Counted from the stretch's first letter, positions 18,762 to 30,019 are shown. The stretch is 64,000 bases of DNA from Gordonia sp. ABSL11-1 (GCF_030315685.1 NZ_JASXSI010000002.1:1-64000), one strand, 5' to 3'. Translations and numbers: made by a program. The notes: a model not told the origin generated them from the letters alone.

Positions 18762-20029
18762 TGGGCGGCGCGCGGTCGGCGGCGACCGATCGCCGGGCAC
18801 GGGCGTCGGTGGCCACGGTCTTCGCGCTGAACGGCTTTCTCGCGGCGATGTGGGTCGCGCACATCCCGGTCGTCACCGAACACACGGGTATCTCGCACGA
18901 CGCCCTCGGCGGCATGCTGCTGTTGCTGGGCGGATCCGCGTTCGTCGGCATGCAGCTGTGCGGTCCGATCATCGACCGGTGGGGATCGCGCCCGACCACC
19001 ATCGCGGCGGCAGTGCTGCTCTCCCTGGTGATCCTCGCGCCGGTGAGCGCCGACGGTGCCGGCACGCTGGCGATCGCCCTCGTCGGGTTCGGCTTCGCCA
19101 ACGGGGCACTCGACGTCTCGATGAACGCGCAGGCCGTCGCGGTCGAACGCAACTACGGCCGGCCGATCATGTCGTCGTTCCACGGCTTCTTCTCGGTGGG
19201 TGGTCTCGTCGGGTCGGGTGTCGTCGCGCTGACGCTGTGGCGCGATGTCCCGGTCCTCGTGACGGTGAGCGTTGCCGGCGGTGTCGGGCTCATCGCGATC
19301 GCGTGCGCTGCTCGGGGTCTCCTCCCGGCGGGGCTCCGCGAGCCGGTGACATCGACGACGCAGTCGTCGTCGGAGGGATCGGAGGCGCCGCGTCGGGCGA
19401 CCTCGCGCCGATGGTGGGTCGGCATCGATCGTCGACGGCTGGTGTTGCTGGCGGCGGTCGCGTTCGCACTGATGCTGGCGGAGGGCACCGCGTACGACTG
19501 GAGTGCGCTGCACATCGTCGAGACGTTCGGGAGCCCGGAGTCGGTCGGCGCGATCGCCTTCGGCGCGTTCAGCGCCGCGATGACCGTCGCTCGTTTCGGC
19601 ATCGACCCCGTCGCGGCCGCGCTGGGTCCGATCGCTGTCGTCCGCTGCGGCGCGTTGATCGGGATCGTCGGGATGACGCTCGCGGTGCTGGCGCCGACGG
19701 CGTGGGTGGCGATCGTCGGGTGGACGGTGTTCGGCATCGGTCTCGCCGGCCTCATCCCGCAGATCTTCACCGCCGCGGGCAACCTCACCACCGAGTCGAG
19801 CGGGCGCAGCATCTCGCTTGTCGTCGGCTGCGGCTACCTCGGCATGCTCGCGGGGCCGGCGGTGGTCGGCTTCATCAGCAACCGGAGCACTCTGGCGGTC
19901 GGTCTGGTCGTCGCGATCGGAGCCCTCGTGTTCGCCGCCGCCGCGGCGGGTGTGGTGCGGCCGGGTGACGCCGGACCTGCCCACGAGCAGCGAACCGTTC
20001 CCCGCGGACGTGACACACTGGAACGGTGA
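18761..20029 (+). CDS. MFS transporter
   Basis: The 422-residue protein has about 12 transmembrane helices and MFS features. FALNGFLAAMWVAHIPVVTEHTG resembles the YbjJ/fucose-permease-like subgroup, and CGPIIDRWGSRPTT is the cytoplasmic motif A between helices 2 and 3. It should be a proton-coupled importer or exporter in the inner membrane; the substrate is unknown. It overlaps its neighbours at both ends, by one base upstream and four bases (GTGA) downstream, so all three genes are one transcription unit. Pairing with a thiamine-binding-like protein hints at a vitamin precursor, as inference. Confidence 0.85.
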   Translation: MGGARSAATDRRARASVATVFALNGFLAAMWVAHIPVVTEHTGISHDALGGMLLLLGGSAFVGMQLCGPIIDRWGSRPTTIAAAVLLSLVILAPVSADGAGTLAIALVGFGFANGALDVSMNAQAVAVERNYGRPIMSSFHGFFSVGGLVGSGVVALTLWRDVPVLVTVSVAGGVGLIAIACAARGLLPAGLREPVTSTTQSSSEGSEAPRRATSRRWWVGIDRRRLVLLAAVAFALMLAEGTAYDWSALHIVETFGSPESVGAIAFGAFSAAMTVARFGIDPVAAALGPIAVVRCGALIGIVGMTLAVLAPTAWVAIVGWTVFGIGLAGLIPQIFTAAGNLTTESSGRSISLVVGCGYLGMLAGPAVVGFISNRSTLAVGLVVAIGALVFAAAAAGVVRPGDAGPAHEQRTVPRGRDTLER

Positions 20030-21030
20030 CACGACCAACGAATCGGCAGCAGGCGGCGGCCGCCGCCCGGCAACAGGCTGCAGCGGTAGCCATGGCGGGG
20101 GCGGTGGACCTGTCGGCCCTCAAGGAACGAGCCGACGCCCAGCGTCAACAGGGACAACGACCGACACGGCCCCGACCGGAGGCATCACCCGACGGCGCCG
20201 CGGGCCCGACGTCGGCGGGTGGCCCGGACGCCTCCGCCGGTGGTGCGGTCATGGACGTCACCGAGGAGACCTTCGAGTCCGAGGTGCTCGTCCGGTCCCA
20301 GCAGCAACTGGTCCTGGTCGACCTGTGGGCCGAATGGTGCGGTCCGTGCAAACAGTTGTCGCCGGTGCTGGAGTCCCTCGCCGCCCGCGCGCAGGGAACC
20401 TGGGTGCTGGCCAAGATCGACGTGGATGCCAATCCCCGGATCGCACAGGCATTCCGAGTGCAGTCGATCCCGATGGTCGTGGCCATCGCGCAGGGACAGC
20501 CCGTCGCGGCGTTCAACGGCGTGCGGTCGGAGGCCGAGATCACCCAGTGGGTCGACGAGATCCTCGCCCAGGTCGGCGATGCGCTACCGGGCATGGCTCC
20601 GCAGGGCGAGGCCGAACCCGAGGCCGACGACCCGCGGATGGTGGCTGCCGAGGACAAGCTGAACGGCGGTGACTTCGAGGGCGCACTCGCCGACTACCGG
20701 GCCATCGCAGAGGCGGAGCCCGACAACGTCGAGGCGGCTTCGGCTGCCCGCAATCTCGATTTCGTCCTTCGCGCCCAGGCGCACGATCCGGCGATCGTCG
20801 ACACGGCGGCACCGACCGATGTCGACGCCCAACTGGCGGCTGCGGACGTGCTGCTGCTGTCGCAGCAGCCCGAGCAGGCCTTCGACCGGATCATCGGCGT
20901 CGTCAAGGTGACCGCCGGTGACGATCGGACCCGGGCACGTACCCGGTTGCTCGAGCTGTTCGAGCTGTTCGATCCCGCCGAGCCGTTCGTCGTGTCGGCG
21001 CGGCGGAAGCTGGCGACCGCGCTCTACTGA
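20026..21030 (+). CDS. Thioredoxin-domain co-chaperone with TPR-like tail (YbbN/CnoX-like)
   Basis: The 334-residue protein has an Ala/Gln-rich N-terminus of about 75 residues, a thioredoxin domain (VLVDLWAEWCGPCKQLSPVLESLA with the WCGPC active site near residue 105), and a C-terminal TPR-like helical region (about 200-334). This is the layout of YbbN/CnoX, which couples redox protection with client transfer to chaperones. The N-terminal extension is typical of mycobacterial Rv1324-like proteins. The GTG start at 20026 overlaps the MFS stop. Confidence 0.85.
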   Translation: MTRPTNRQQAAAAARQQAAAVAMAGAVDLSALKERADAQRQQGQRPTRPRPEASPDGAAGPTSAGGPDASAGGAVMDVTEETFESEVLVRSQQQLVLVDLWAEWCGPCKQLSPVLESLAARAQGTWVLAKIDVDANPRIAQAFRVQSIPMVVAIAQGQPVAAFNGVRSEAEITQWVDEILAQVGDALPGMAPQGEAEPEADDPRMVAAEDKLNGGDFEGALADYRAIAEAEPDNVEAASAARNLDFVLRAQAHDPAIVDTAAPTDVDAQLAAADVLLLSQQPEQAFDRIIGVVKVTAGDDRTRARTRLLELFELFDPAEPFVVSARRKLATALY

Positions 21031-21119
21031 TCCCCACCCTCGCCGACCGTGCCGCGAGGACGGGTGGTCGGCGTCGGTGTAGGTCGCGCAGGGACATCGG
21101 CGACGGCGGGGTCCTGCGG

Positions 21120-23444
21120 TCAGCGCCGGTCGGTCAGACCTCCGGTGGGGGCCGGCGCGACGGTCGCCGATGCGGTGGAGGCCGACGGGATCTGCTCCGT
21201 GGTCCGGGCTGACGTCTCGACCGAGGTGCTCGGGCGCGAGGTCGGTGCCAGGAAGATCGCCGAGTTGGCCGGCAGCATGACCTGAGCCGAGGTGGCCCGC
21301 CCGTGCCATCCGGGGCCGTCGGCGACGACACTGCCGAGGTTGCCCTTCCCGGCGCCACTGTAGGCTGCCGAATCCGTGTTGAGGACCTCGTCCCAGGTGC
21401 CTGCCGTGGGCAGACCGATGCGGTAGTCGGCCCGATCGCTGCCGGAGAAGTTGAACAGGCAGGCCATCATCGAGCCGTCCGAGCCGAACCGCAGGAAGCT
21501 GATGACGTTGTTGGCGGTGTCATTGGCGTCGATCCACGAGTAGCCGTCGGGGGTCGCGTCCTGTGTGTAGAGGGCGGGATGCGCGCGATAGACCCGGTTG
21601 AGATCGGTGACCAGAGCCGAGATGCCGGAGTGCAGTTCGCCCTCCCACCCCTCCAGCTGGAACCAGTCGAGCCCGCGGTTGTCGGCCCACTCGCCGGTCT
21701 GGCCGAACTCCTGACCCATGAACAGCAGCTGCTTGCCGGGGTGGGACCACATGTACGCCAACAGGACTCGAACGCCGCATGCCTTGGTGAACGAGTCTCC
21801 GGGCATGCGGGTCCACAGGGTGCCCTTGCCGTGGACGACCTCATCGTGCGAGATCGGCAGGACGAAGTTCTCGCTCCAGGCGTACATGAGCGAGAAGGTG
21901 ATCTCGTGATGATGGAAGCTGCGATGTATCTGGTCCCGGCCGAGATAGCCGAGCGTGTCGTGCATCCAGCCCATGTTCCATTTGAACGTGAATCCGAGCC
22001 CGCCCAGATTGGTCATCTGCGTGACGCCCGGCCACGCCGTCGATTCCTCCGCGATCGTCAGCACTCCCGGGAAGTGTTTGTGCACGGTCGCATTCGTCTC
22101 CTGCAGGAACTGCACCGCCTCCAGGTTCTCGCGTCCGCCGTAGATGTTCGGACGCCATTGGCCGTCGGGACGTGAGTAGTCGAGATAGAGCATCGAGGCG
22201 ACGGCGTCGACCCGCAGTCCGTCGATGTGGAACTGATCGAACCAGAACAGGGCATTGGCGACGAGGAAGTTGCGGACCTCGCGTCGACCGAAGTTGAACA
22301 CGTAGGTGCCCCAGTCGAGTTGCTCGCCGCGCATGGGGTCACCGTCCTCGTAGAGCGGTGTGCCGTCGAAGCGGGCAAGGGCCCAGTCGTCCTTGGGGAA
22401 ATGGGCCGGCACCCAGTCGACGATGATGCCGATGCCCAGCGAGTGCAGATGGTCGACGAGGTACCGGAAGTCGTCGGGACCACCAAACCGTGCGGTGGGG
22501 GCGAAGTAGGAGGTCACCTGATAGCCCCACGACCCGCCGAACGGGTGCTCGGCGACGGGCAGGAACTCGACGTGGGTGAAGCCCTTCTCCACGAGATAGT
22601 CGCCGAGCTCGGTGGCCAGCTCCCGGTAGGACAGTCCGGCCCGCCACGACGCGATGTGGACCTCGTACACGCTGATCGGTTCGTCCACGGGCGTCCCGGC
22701 GGCGCGCCGGGCGATCCATTCGTCGTCGGACCATTCGTAGTCGGTCTCGCTGACGACCGACACCGTCGACGGCGGCACCAGCGTGCGTCGCGCCATCGGA
22801 TCGGCCTTGTCGCGGACGACGCCGTCGGCGCCGTGGATGCGGAACTTGTACGAGGCCCCGTCGCCGATGTCCGGGACGAACACCTCCCAGACCCCGCTGC
22901 TGCCGATGGACCGCATCGGCGTCTGGCGGCCGGCCCACCCGTCGAAGTCTCCGATCAGCGCGACGCCGTGGGCGTTCGGTGCCCACACCGAGAAGGCTGT
23001 GCCGCGAACCTCGCCGTCGGGTGTCGTATAGGCGACCACCCGCGCTCCGAGCACGTCCCACAGCGATTCGTGCCGGCCCTCGGAGAAGAGGTGCACGTCC
23101 ACCTCGCCCAGGCTGGGCAGGAAGCGATAGCCGTCCGCGACGACGTAATCGTCGGTGCCGCCTTGTGCATTCGGGTACGTGACGCGATACCGGTAGTCCA
23201 TGAGGTCACTGATCGGCACCGCGGCGACCCAGAGGTCGTCGGTCTGCCGGGTCATCGGATGGTCCTCGCCGCCGATCACCGCGACGACGGACACGGCGTC
23301 GGGACGTAACGTACGCAGGATCGTCCAGCCACCGGGAGCGTCGTGCGCTCCGAGGAAGGCGTGCGGGTCGGGGTGGGTCAGACTGAACAGCCGACGCAGG
23401 TCGTGGTCGGAGGCCGATGCTTCAGGACTCTGGCTCGTGGTCAC
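21120..23444 (-). CDS. glgB: 1,4-alpha-glucan branching enzyme
   Basis: The 774-residue GH13 enzyme introduces alpha-1,6 branches into glycogen. It has an N-terminal CBM48-type region (about residues 20-250) and the (beta/alpha)8 barrel with catalytic motifs [13 protein letters not shown] (nucleophile Asp), [11 protein letters not shown] (acid Glu) and [13 protein letters not shown] (stabilising Asp). A C-terminal beta domain follows. It is about 40 residues longer than usual because of a Ser/Thr/Pro/Ala-rich tail after the last beta strand. It follows glgE with an 8-bp gap, matching the GlgE pathway partners of mycobacteria that make branched alpha-glucan from trehalose. Confidence 0.95.
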   Translation of the reverse strand: MTTSQSPEASASDHDLRRLFSLTHPDPHAFLGAHDAPGGWTILRTLRPDAVSVVAVIGGEDHPMTRQTDDLWVAAVPISDLMDYRYRVTYPNAQGGTDDYVVADGYRFLPSLGEVDVHLFSEGRHESLWDVLGARVVAYTTPDGEVRGTAFSVWAPNAHGVALIGDFDGWAGRQTPMRSIGSSGVWEVFVPDIGDGASYKFRIHGADGVVRDKADPMARRTLVPPSTVSVVSETDYEWSDDEWIARRAAGTPVDEPISVYEVHIASWRAGLSYRELATELGDYLVEKGFTHVEFLPVAEHPFGGSWGYQVTSYFAPTARFGGPDDFRYLVDHLHSLGIGIIVDWVPAHFPKDDWALARFDGTPLYEDGDPMRGEQLDWGTYVFNFGRREVRNFLVANALFWFDQFHIDGLRVDAVASMLYLDYSRPDGQWRPNIYGGRENLEAVQFLQETNATVHKHFPGVLTIAEESTAWPGVTQMTNLGGLGFTFKWNMGWMHDTLGYLGRDQIHRSFHHHEITFSLMYAWSENFVLPISHDEVVHGKGTLWTRMPGDSFTKACGVRVLLAYMWSHPGKQLLFMGQEFGQTGEWADNRGLDWFQLEGWEGELHSGISALVTDLNRVYRAHPALYTQDATPDGYSWIDANDTANNVISFLRFGSDGSMMACLFNFSGSDRADYRIGLPTAGTWDEVLNTDSAAYSGAGKGNLGSVVADGPGWHGRATSAQVMLPANSAIFLAPTSRPSTSVETSARTTEQIPSASTASATVAPAPTGGLTDRR

Positions 23445-23451
23445 GGGAACC

Positions 23452-25452
23452 TCACTGCATCCGGTAGGCGAGTCGACGGGCGGTACTCGGGTCCAGCGGC
23501 GGCAGCGACAGGATGTGCGCCACCGCCCGCCAGGGCTCGAGCTGGATGAAATTGGCCTGCCCCCAGTGGAATTCCTGACCGGAGACCTCGTCGCGCACGG
23601 TGAATCGGTCCTGCCAGTCGAATCCCAGGCTCGGCAGGTCGAGCCACAGTGTGGAGCTCTCGGTGCCGAAGGGATTCAGGTTGATCACGACGATGACCCG
23701 GTCGCCCGAGACCGGGTCGATCTTCGAATAGGCGATCAACGCCGGGTTGTCGAGATGATGGAAGGTGATGTTCCGCAGCTGCTGTAGTGCGGGATGGCGC
23801 CGACGGATCGCGTTGAGTGTGGTGATCCACGGTTCCAGCGACTCGCCGCGGCTGCTCGCGGCCTTGTAGTCGCGCGGGCGGAGTTCGTACTTCTCCGAAT
23901 GCAGGTACTCCTCGCTGCCCTCGGCGACCGCGACGTGTTCGTAGAGCTCGTAACCGGAATAGACGCCCCACGACGGCGCGAGCGTGGCCGCCAGCGCGGC
24001 ACGCAGTGCGAACATCCCGGGACCGCCGTGCTGCAGGCTTTCGTGCAGGATGTCCGGGGTGTTGACGAACAGGTTCGGACGCGCCTCGTCGGCGTGGCCG
24101 GCGATCTCACGTCCGAACTCCTCGAGTTCCCACTTCAGCGTCTTCCAGGTGAAGTAGGTGTAGGACTGGGTGAACCCGATCCGGGCGAGCCCGTACAGGC
24201 GCGCCGGCCGGGTGAAGGCCTCCGACAGGAACAGCACGTCTGGGTCGCGCTTCTTCACCTCGGTGATCAGCCACTCCCAGAAGTTCGGTGGCTTGGTGTG
24301 GGGATTGTCCACACGAAAGATCTTGACTCCCAGCCCGACCCACTTCAGCACGACCTTCAGCACCGCGCGGTAGAGCCCGTTGCGGTCGTTGTCGAAGTTG
24401 AGCGGGTAGATGTCCTGATACTTCTTCGGAGGGTTCTCGGCATACGCGATGGTGCCGTCGGGCTGTGTGGTGAACCATTCCGGGTGCTCCCGCGCCCACG
24501 GATGGTCGGGCGCGCACTGCAGTGCGAGGTCGATCGCGACCTCGAGGCCGAGTTCGGCTGCCCTGCCGATGAAGTAGGTGAAATCGTCCTCGGTACCGAG
24601 TGCGGGGTGGATGGCGTCGTGACCGCCCTCGTCGGAGCCGATGGCCCACGGGGAACCGACGTCGTCGGGTCCGGCGACGAGGGTGTTGTCCGGCCCTTTG
24701 CGATTGACCCGGCCGACCGGATGGATCGGCGGCAGGTAGACGACGTCGAAGCCCATCCCGGCGATGCGGGGCAGATCGTCGACCGCGGTCAGGAACGTGC
24801 CGTGGACGGGATGCCCCTCGCCGTCCCACCCACCGGTGGACCGGGGGAAGAACTCGTACCACGATCCGAACAGCGCTCGACGACGGTCGACCCAGACGCG
24901 ATACGAGCGTGACTTGGTGACCAGGTCGCGGACGGGATAGGCGGCGAGGAGTTCGGCGACCTCGTCGGAGAGGGCCAGGTTGACCCGGTTCTCCACCCGA
25001 CGACGGCGTGCACGCAGTTGTTCGACGGCGTCGGTGAGCGTCTCGGTGTGTTCGATCGGAACGATGTCGATGGCGCGCGTGAGCAGATCGGCGCCGATCT
25101 CCAGGTCGTTGGCCAGGTCGACGGCCCCCTGACCGGCGTCGATCTTCTTGATCACGGCTGAACGCCAGGTGGCGTACGGATCGCTCCACGCCTCGATGCG
25201 GAAGACCCAGTAGCCGACGTCATCGGGGACGAACGCGGCGTTGAACACGTCCGGTTGGCCGGCCGGTTGCATCCGGATGTCGAGCGCGGCACGGTTGGGG
25301 CCGTCCACGTGCACGGTGACCCCGAGCGCGTCGTGACCTTCACGCCACGCGGTTGCGCTGATCGGGATCAGCTCGCCGACAACGGCTTTGGCGGGCACCT
25401 GCCCGGCAGACACCAGGGGTTGGATATCGTCGATCCCCATCCGCCCGATCAC
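23452..25452 (-). CDS. glgE: Alpha-1,4-glucan:maltose-1-phosphate maltosyltransferase
   Basis: The 666-residue GH13_3 enzyme elongates alpha-glucan using maltose 1-phosphate. Family-specific features are the N-terminal domain beginning [21 protein letters not shown], the catalytic Asp in [12 protein letters not shown], the Glu in FLSEAFTRP, and [15 protein letters not shown] start at the GTG at 25452 because AGGAGG lies 7 bp upstream; the longer frame adds a repetitive, non-conserved leader. It works with GlgB just downstream, and with TreS and Mak, which are not in this window. Confidence 0.95.
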   Translation of the reverse strand: MIGRMGIDDIQPLVSAGQVPAKAVVGELIPISATAWREGHDALGVTVHVDGPNRAALDIRMQPAGQPDVFNAAFVPDDVGYWVFRIEAWSDPYATWRSAVIKKIDAGQGAVDLANDLEIGADLLTRAIDIVPIEHTETLTDAVEQLRARRRRVENRVNLALSDEVAELLAAYPVRDLVTKSRSYRVWVDRRRALFGSWYEFFPRSTGGWDGEGHPVHGTFLTAVDDLPRIAGMGFDVVYLPPIHPVGRVNRKGPDNTLVAGPDDVGSPWAIGSDEGGHDAIHPALGTEDDFTYFIGRAAELGLEVAIDLALQCAPDHPWAREHPEWFTTQPDGTIAYAENPPKKYQDIYPLNFDNDRNGLYRAVLKVVLKWVGLGVKIFRVDNPHTKPPNFWEWLITEVKKRDPDVLFLSEAFTRPARLYGLARIGFTQSYTYFTWKTLKWELEEFGREIAGHADEARPNLFVNTPDILHESLQHGGPGMFALRAALAATLAPSWGVYSGYELYEHVAVAEGSEEYLHSEKYELRPRDYKAASSRGESLEPWITTLNAIRRRHPALQQLRNITFHHLDNPALIAYSKIDPVSGDRVIVVINLNPFGTESSTLWLDLPSLGFDWQDRFTVRDEVSGQEFHWGQANFIQLEPWRAVAHILSLPPLDPSTARRLAYRMQ

Positions 25453-25557
25453 CAGCGGCCTCCTCTGTCCTAGACCTGCGGCCCTGTCCTGCGGCCCTGT
25501 CCTGCGGCTCTTCTGGCGCACGCTCCCGGTGTGGCGTCTCCGGCAACCCTGCCACGC

Positions 25558-27639
25558 TCAACCGTAGGGGATCGCGGCCAGTCTGCCCAACGCAGAACGG
25601 ACCAGATCGCCGTCGGTCGTCCGCCAGAACGGCGGCAGGGACGCGAGCAGGTACCCACCGTATCCGGCCGTGGCCAGTCGGGAGTCCAGAACGGCGACGA
25701 CACCCCGGTCGTCGGTGGATCGCAGTAGGCGACCCGCACCCTGGGCCAAGAGCAGCGCCGCGTGATTGGCGGCGACGGTCAGGAATCCGTTGCCGCCGCG
25801 GGCCTCCACGGCGCGCTGACGCGCGGTGAGCAGCGGATCGTCGGGGCGGGGGAAGGGGATGCGGTCGATCACCACGAGGCTGCACGACGGCCCGGGCACG
25901 TCGACGCCCTGCCACAGCGACAGCGTGCCGAACAGGCAGGTCTGCGGATCCTCGGCGAACCGGCGTACCAGCGCGGAGGTCGTGTCGTCGCCCTGGCAGA
26001 GCACCGGGTGATCGCTGCGCTCACGGATGGCCTCGGCGGCCTCGCGCGCCGCACGCATCGACGAGAACAGACCGAGGGTCCGTCCGTCGGCGGCCGCGAT
26101 GAGTTCGGCGAGTTCGTCGAGGGTCTGCTCGGCGATCGCATCCCGGCCCGGACGGGGCAGATGTCGGGCGACGTAGAGGATCGCCGCCTTCGGATAGTCG
26201 AAGGGTGAGCCGGCATCGAGTCCGGACCATCGCGGTGGAGCGTTGTCGGCGGGCACGGCCTTGCCGATGGCGGTCGACTCGATCTCCGGTGCGGGTGGGC
26301 GCTCGGTCGCGGGGTCCGCGCCGTCGGTGTCACGACGTCCGGCTGCGGGCAGTCCCCACGTGGCGGCCAGCGCGTCGAAGTTGCCGCCGACGGTGAGGGT
26401 CGCCGAGGTGAGGATGACCGTCGAGTTCGCGAACAGCGACGCGCGCAGCAGGCCGCCGACCGACAGCGGTGCGATCCGCACCACCGCCCGGGTGTCGTTG
26501 CCGGCCTTCTCGTGTGCGACCCACACCACGTCGTGCCGCTTGGCCGGGTCGGGCGTGTCGAAGGCGCCGAGGAGTCGGACGACGGTGTCGTGGGTCTCCT
26601 CGAGTGAGGTGAGGGCCGCGCTGCGTGCCGCCGCCGACTCGTCGGAGGCGCCGGGCATCCGGACCGGACCGATCTCGTTGCGGGCCAGCCACAGTCGGTC
26701 GCGCAGACTCGCCAGCGCCTCGGCCATGCCGGACGGCAGACGTGTCCATTCCCGGCCGGGGAGCTCCGTCAGCACGGCGTCGAGGTTCTCGCCGGCGCCC
26801 AGCAGCGCGTCGGTGGTCTCGTCGTCGAGGAGCTTGCCGCAGCGCCGGGCCACGAGTGTGATCCCCGCACCGGACAATTCGGCGGTGGAGACCGACGTGA
26901 TCCGGTCGACGAGTTCGTGGGCCTCGTCGATCATCACCACGTCGTGTTCGGGCAGGATGCTCGCCGGGCTCATCGCGTCGATCGCGAGGAGGGCGTGGTT
27001 GGTGACGATCACGTCGACCTTGCCGGCCGCGCGGCGTGAACGCTCGGCGAAACAGTCCTCGGAATAGCTGCAGTTCGCCGCGCCGAGACACTCACGGGCG
27101 GTCACGCTCACCTGGCGCCAGGAACGGTCCGACACACCGGGGGACAGGTCGTCGCGGTCGCCGGTCTCGGTCTCCGAGGTCCACTCCCGCAGCCGTGTCA
27201 CCTCACGTCCGGTACGCGACAGTTCGAACGCGTCGAACAACTCGGTGGCCGGCTCCTCGGCGGTCCCGCTGTGGATCTTGTTGAGACACAGATAGTTGCC
27301 GCGGCCCTTGAGGATGGCGAAGGTCGGCTCACGGTGCAGCGGACCGGCGAGTGCGCCGGCCAGTCGGGGCAGATCACGCTCGATGAGCTGGCGCTGCAGG
27401 GCGATCGTCGCGGTGGAGACCACCACGGTCCGTCCCGACTCGACGGCATGGCGGATGGCGGGCACGAGATAGGCCAGCGATTTGCCGGTGCCCGTGCCGG
27501 CCTGCACCGCCAGGTGCTCGCCGGTGTCGATGGCATGGGCGACGGCCGACGCCATGCGCACCTGGCCGTCGCGCCGGCTACCGCCGAGAGCGGTGACCGC
27601 GGCGTCGAGGAGCGCGGTCACCGGAGGGGTTGAGGTCAT
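25558..27639 (-). CDS. dinG: DinG-type ATP-dependent helicase
   Basis: The 693-residue superfamily 2 helicase of the DinG/XPD type shows Walker A in QAGTGTGKSLAYLVPA (near residue 40), DEAH in VVMIDEAHELVDR, and C-terminal motifs with GTLSLWQGVDVPG and the LAQGAGRLLRSTDDRG arginine-finger region. Cysteines in ECLGAANCSYSEDCF are placed as the Fe-S cluster ligands of this family. It should unwind 5'-to-3' at damaged or collided replication structures. The ATG at 27639 overlaps the pncA stop as ATGA, so it is co-translated with the NAD-salvage genes. Confidence 0.9.
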   Translation of the reverse strand: MTSTPPVTALLDAAVTALGGSRRDGQVRMASAVAHAIDTGEHLAVQAGTGTGKSLAYLVPAIRHAVESGRTVVVSTATIALQRQLIERDLPRLAGALAGPLHREPTFAILKGRGNYLCLNKIHSGTAEEPATELFDAFELSRTGREVTRLREWTSETETGDRDDLSPGVSDRSWRQVSVTARECLGAANCSYSEDCFAERSRRAAGKVDVIVTNHALLAIDAMSPASILPEHDVVMIDEAHELVDRITSVSTAELSGAGITLVARRCGKLLDDETTDALLGAGENLDAVLTELPGREWTRLPSGMAEALASLRDRLWLARNEIGPVRMPGASDESAAARSAALTSLEETHDTVVRLLGAFDTPDPAKRHDVVWVAHEKAGNDTRAVVRIAPLSVGGLLRASLFANSTVILTSATLTVGGNFDALAATWGLPAAGRRDTDGADPATERPPAPEIESTAIGKAVPADNAPPRWSGLDAGSPFDYPKAAILYVARHLPRPGRDAIAEQTLDELAELIAAADGRTLGLFSSMRAAREAAEAIRERSDHPVLCQGDDTTSALVRRFAEDPQTCLFGTLSLWQGVDVPGPSCSLVVIDRIPFPRPDDPLLTARQRAVEARGGNGFLTVAANHAALLLAQGAGRLLRSTDDRGVVAVLDSRLATAGYGGYLLASLPPFWRTTDGDLVRSALGRLAAIPYG

Positions 27640-28232
27640 TCGATCCGGGCGGATCCGTCGTAGAGGAGGTCGCCGACGAGATCGACACCGGCCGCGCGCA
27701 TCGCCGACAACGCCTTCGATGCGGTGTCCGAGGACACCGCGGCGGTGAAGTTCAGCAGCACCCGCGTGGTGAAACCCTCCCCGGCCGCGTCCAGGGCCGT
27801 CGCACGTACGCAGTGATCGGTGGCGATGCCGACGACGTCGACCCGGCCGATCCCGTGTTTGCGCAGCCAATCTGCCAGTGGCACATCGTCTTCGGTGGAC
27901 CCCTCGAAGCCGGAGTAGGCGGCACTGTACTGGCCCTTGGAGAAGATCGCCTGGGCGGCCGACGCATCGAACGAGGGGTGGAACCACACGCCGTCGGTGT
28001 CCACGCGGCAGTGCGGTGGCCAGGAGTCGACGTAGTCGGGCGTCTCGGAGAAGTGATCACCCGGATCGATGTGATAGTCACGGGTGGCGACGACGGTGCG
28101 GTAGTCGCCGACGATGCTCTCGATCGCCGCGGCGACGGCGGCCCCGCCGTTCACCCCGAGGGCGCCGCCTTCACAGAAGTCGTTCTGCACGTCGACGACG
28201 ATCAGGGCCAGATCCTTGGGTTTGCTGCTCAT
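27636..28232 (-). CDS. pncA: Nicotinamidase/isochorismatase-family hydrolase
   Basis: The 198-residue protein converts nicotinamide to nicotinate in NAD salvage. The catalytic triad is visible: Asp in IVVDVQNDFCEGG (near residue 15), Lys in FSKGQYSAAYSGFEG, and Cys in GIATDHCVRATALDA. Metal-binding residues DYHIDPGDHF fit nicotinamidases, not isochorismatases. It lies between pncB (7-bp gap upstream) and dinG (4-bp overlap downstream), so the two salvage steps are co-expressed. This is also the enzyme that activates pyrazinamide in M. tuberculosis. Confidence 0.93.
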   Translation of the reverse strand: MSSKPKDLALIVVDVQNDFCEGGALGVNGGAAVAAAIESIVGDYRTVVATRDYHIDPGDHFSETPDYVDSWPPHCRVDTDGVWFHPSFDASAAQAIFSKGQYSAAYSGFEGSTEDDVPLADWLRKHGIGRVDVVGIATDHCVRATALDAAGEGFTTRVLLNFTAAVSSDTASKALSAMRAAGVDLVGDLLYDGSARIE

Positions 28233-28239
28233 CTGCCGC

Positions 28240-29544
28240 CTATCCGAGGACGAATCGGGTGGGGACCGCGGGATCGCCGTGCGACAGGCCCAGCCCCTCC
28301 CACGGGAGGCTCACCAAGGCGTTCGCGAGGTGGTCGCGGCCGTCGGCGAGGGAGGGGAGACCGTCGACGGGCCGACCGTCGCGGACGAGGGGGATCTGCA
28401 GGGGACGCACGTTCAGGCCATCGACCGCCGGCGTGTCGTCGGTGGCGCGGTGCACGATCTCCTCGACGATCGTGCCCGATGCCCGCGCGGACCGGACAGC
28501 GGTCTTCGCGCCGCCGCGGGATTCCTTGTGACTGGCGCGTTTGGCCACCGGTCGTCCGTCGACCTCCACCAGTTTGTAGACCATGCCCGCGGTGGGTGCG
28601 CCGCTGCCGGTGACCAGTGAGGTCCCCACGCCGTAGGTGTCGACGGGTTCGGCGCGCAGCGAGGCGATCGCGTACTCGTCGAGGTCGCCGGACACGACGA
28701 TCTTGGTGGATGCGGCGCCCAGATCGTCGAGCTGATCGCGGACCTTGCGGGCCAGGACACCGAGATCACCCGAATCGATGCGCACACCACCGAGGTCGGT
28801 GCCCGCGACCTCGATCGCGTTGCGCACGCCCTGGGTGATGTCGTAGGTGTCGACGAGCAGGGTGGTACCCACGCCGAGCGCCTCGATCTGCGCCGCGAAC
28901 GCCGCCTTCTCGTCGGGACCGTCCGGTCCGGTGAAGCCGAGGGTGAACGCGTGCGCGGCGGTCCCCGCGCTGGGCACGCCGTACGTGCGCGCGGCCTCCA
29001 GATTGGAGGTCGCGGCGACTCCCGCCAGATAGGCGGCGCGAGCACTCGACACCGCGGCGCGTTCATGGGTCCGGCGCGAGCCCATCTCGATGATCGGACG
29101 GGACCCGGCCGCGCTCACCATCCGGGCGGCCGCGGACGCGATCGCACTGTCGTGGTTGAGGATCGAGAGGATCAGGGTCTCGAGGAGCACACCCTCGGCG
29201 AAGCTCGCCCGCACGGTGAGAATCGGCGAACCGGGGAAATAGAGCTCGCCCTCGCGGTAACCGTCGATGTCGCCGGAGAACCGGTACTCCCGCAGCCAGT
29301 CCACGGTGTCGTCGTCGAGGAAGCGCCGCACGACGTCGAGTTCCGCGTCACCGAACCGGAAGTCGGCGAGCTCGTCGAGCACACGTCCGGTGCCCGCCAC
29401 GACGCCGTAACGGCGTCCGTCGGGCAGCCTGCGGGCGAACACCTCGAAGACGCACGGTCGCTGCGCAACCGGATGCCGCAGCGCTGCCGAGACCATGGTC
29501 AGTTCGTACTGATCGGTCAGCAGCGCGGTGTTGTCGATGGTCAC
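28240..29544 (-). CDS. pncB: Nicotinate phosphoribosyltransferase
   Basis: The 434-residue type II PRTase-fold enzyme joins nicotinate and PRPP to give nicotinate mononucleotide with ATP hydrolysis. Seen motifs are [10 protein letters not shown] at the N-terminus, [15 protein letters not shown] (with the phosphorylated His region), [14 protein letters not shown], and [20 protein letters not shown]. It starts at a GTG at 29542-29544. Only 20 bp separate it from the divergent clpS frame, so promoters must overlap coding sequence or clpS starts later. Directly downstream is pncA, the preceding step in the pathway. Confidence 0.93.
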   Translation of the reverse strand: MTIDNTALLTDQYELTMVSAALRHPVAQRPCVFEVFARRLPDGRRYGVVAGTGRVLDELADFRFGDAELDVVRRFLDDDTVDWLREYRFSGDIDGYREGELYFPGSPILTVRASFAEGVLLETLILSILNHDSAIASAAARMVSAAGSRPIIEMGSRRTHERAAVSSARAAYLAGVAATSNLEAARTYGVPSAGTAAHAFTLGFTGPDGPDEKAAFAAQIEALGVGTTLLVDTYDITQGVRNAIEVAGTDLGGVRIDSGDLGVLARKVRDQLDDLGAASTKIVVSGDLDEYAIASLRAEPVDTYGVGTSLVTGSGAPTAGMVYKLVEVDGRPVAKRASHKESRGGAKTAVRSARASGTIVEEIVHRATDDTPAVDGLNVRPLQIPLVRDGRPVDGLPSLADGRDHLANALVSLPWEGLGLSHGDPAVPTRFVLG

Positions 29545-29564
29545 AATCGCTTACCCTTGGTCGT

Positions 29565-29999
29565 ATGGCGCCTGACGTAACTCGTGCGCACGAGGCTACC
29601 TTCCCGGGCGAACGGAGCGACGGGACAATCCACAGGGAGCGGCGTGACCCGGGAATCCACAGGCTGCGGATCGACGCGACAGTCCGCGGCGAGCAGACCG
29701 ACGCTCCCGGACCCGGTGGCACCGCCGTCGCCGAACCGGGCGTGGCGGAGGGTGCGACCGCACTCGACCGCCCCTGGGTGACCATCGTCTGGGACGACCC
29801 CGTCAATCTGATGCGCTACGTGACCTTCGTGTTCCAGAAGGTGTTCGGTTACTCGGAGTCGCGCGCCAACCAGCTCATGATGCAAGTGCACACCGAGGGC
29901 AAGGCGGTCGTATCGGCCGGGGACCGTGACAAGGTCGAGTCGGACGTCCGCAAGCTCCACGCCGCCGGACTCTGGGCCACCATGCAACGGGACACCTGA
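29565..29999 (+). CDS. clpS: ATP-dependent Clp protease adaptor ClpS
   Basis: The C-terminal 78 residues are typical ClpS ([54 protein letters not shown]). The protein delivers N-degron substrates to ClpC/ClpP. In this frame there are about 67 residues before the conserved core, compared with some 27 in mycobacteria as I recall. The leader is Arg-rich, and its ATG sits 20 bp from the divergent pncB start, so the true start may be internal; the GTG at 29742 would give 85 residues. The order clpS, DUF2017, P1 peptidase matches Rv1331-Rv1333. Confidence 0.88.
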   Translation: MAPDVTRAHEATFPGERSDGTIHRERRDPGIHRLRIDATVRGEQTDAPGPGGTAVAEPGVAEGATALDRPWVTIVWDDPVNLMRYVTFVFQKVFGYSESRANQLMMQVHTEGKAVVSAGDRDKVESDVRKLHAAGLWATMQRDT

Positions 30000-30019
30000 T
30001 CGGAGAACCAGACACCACC

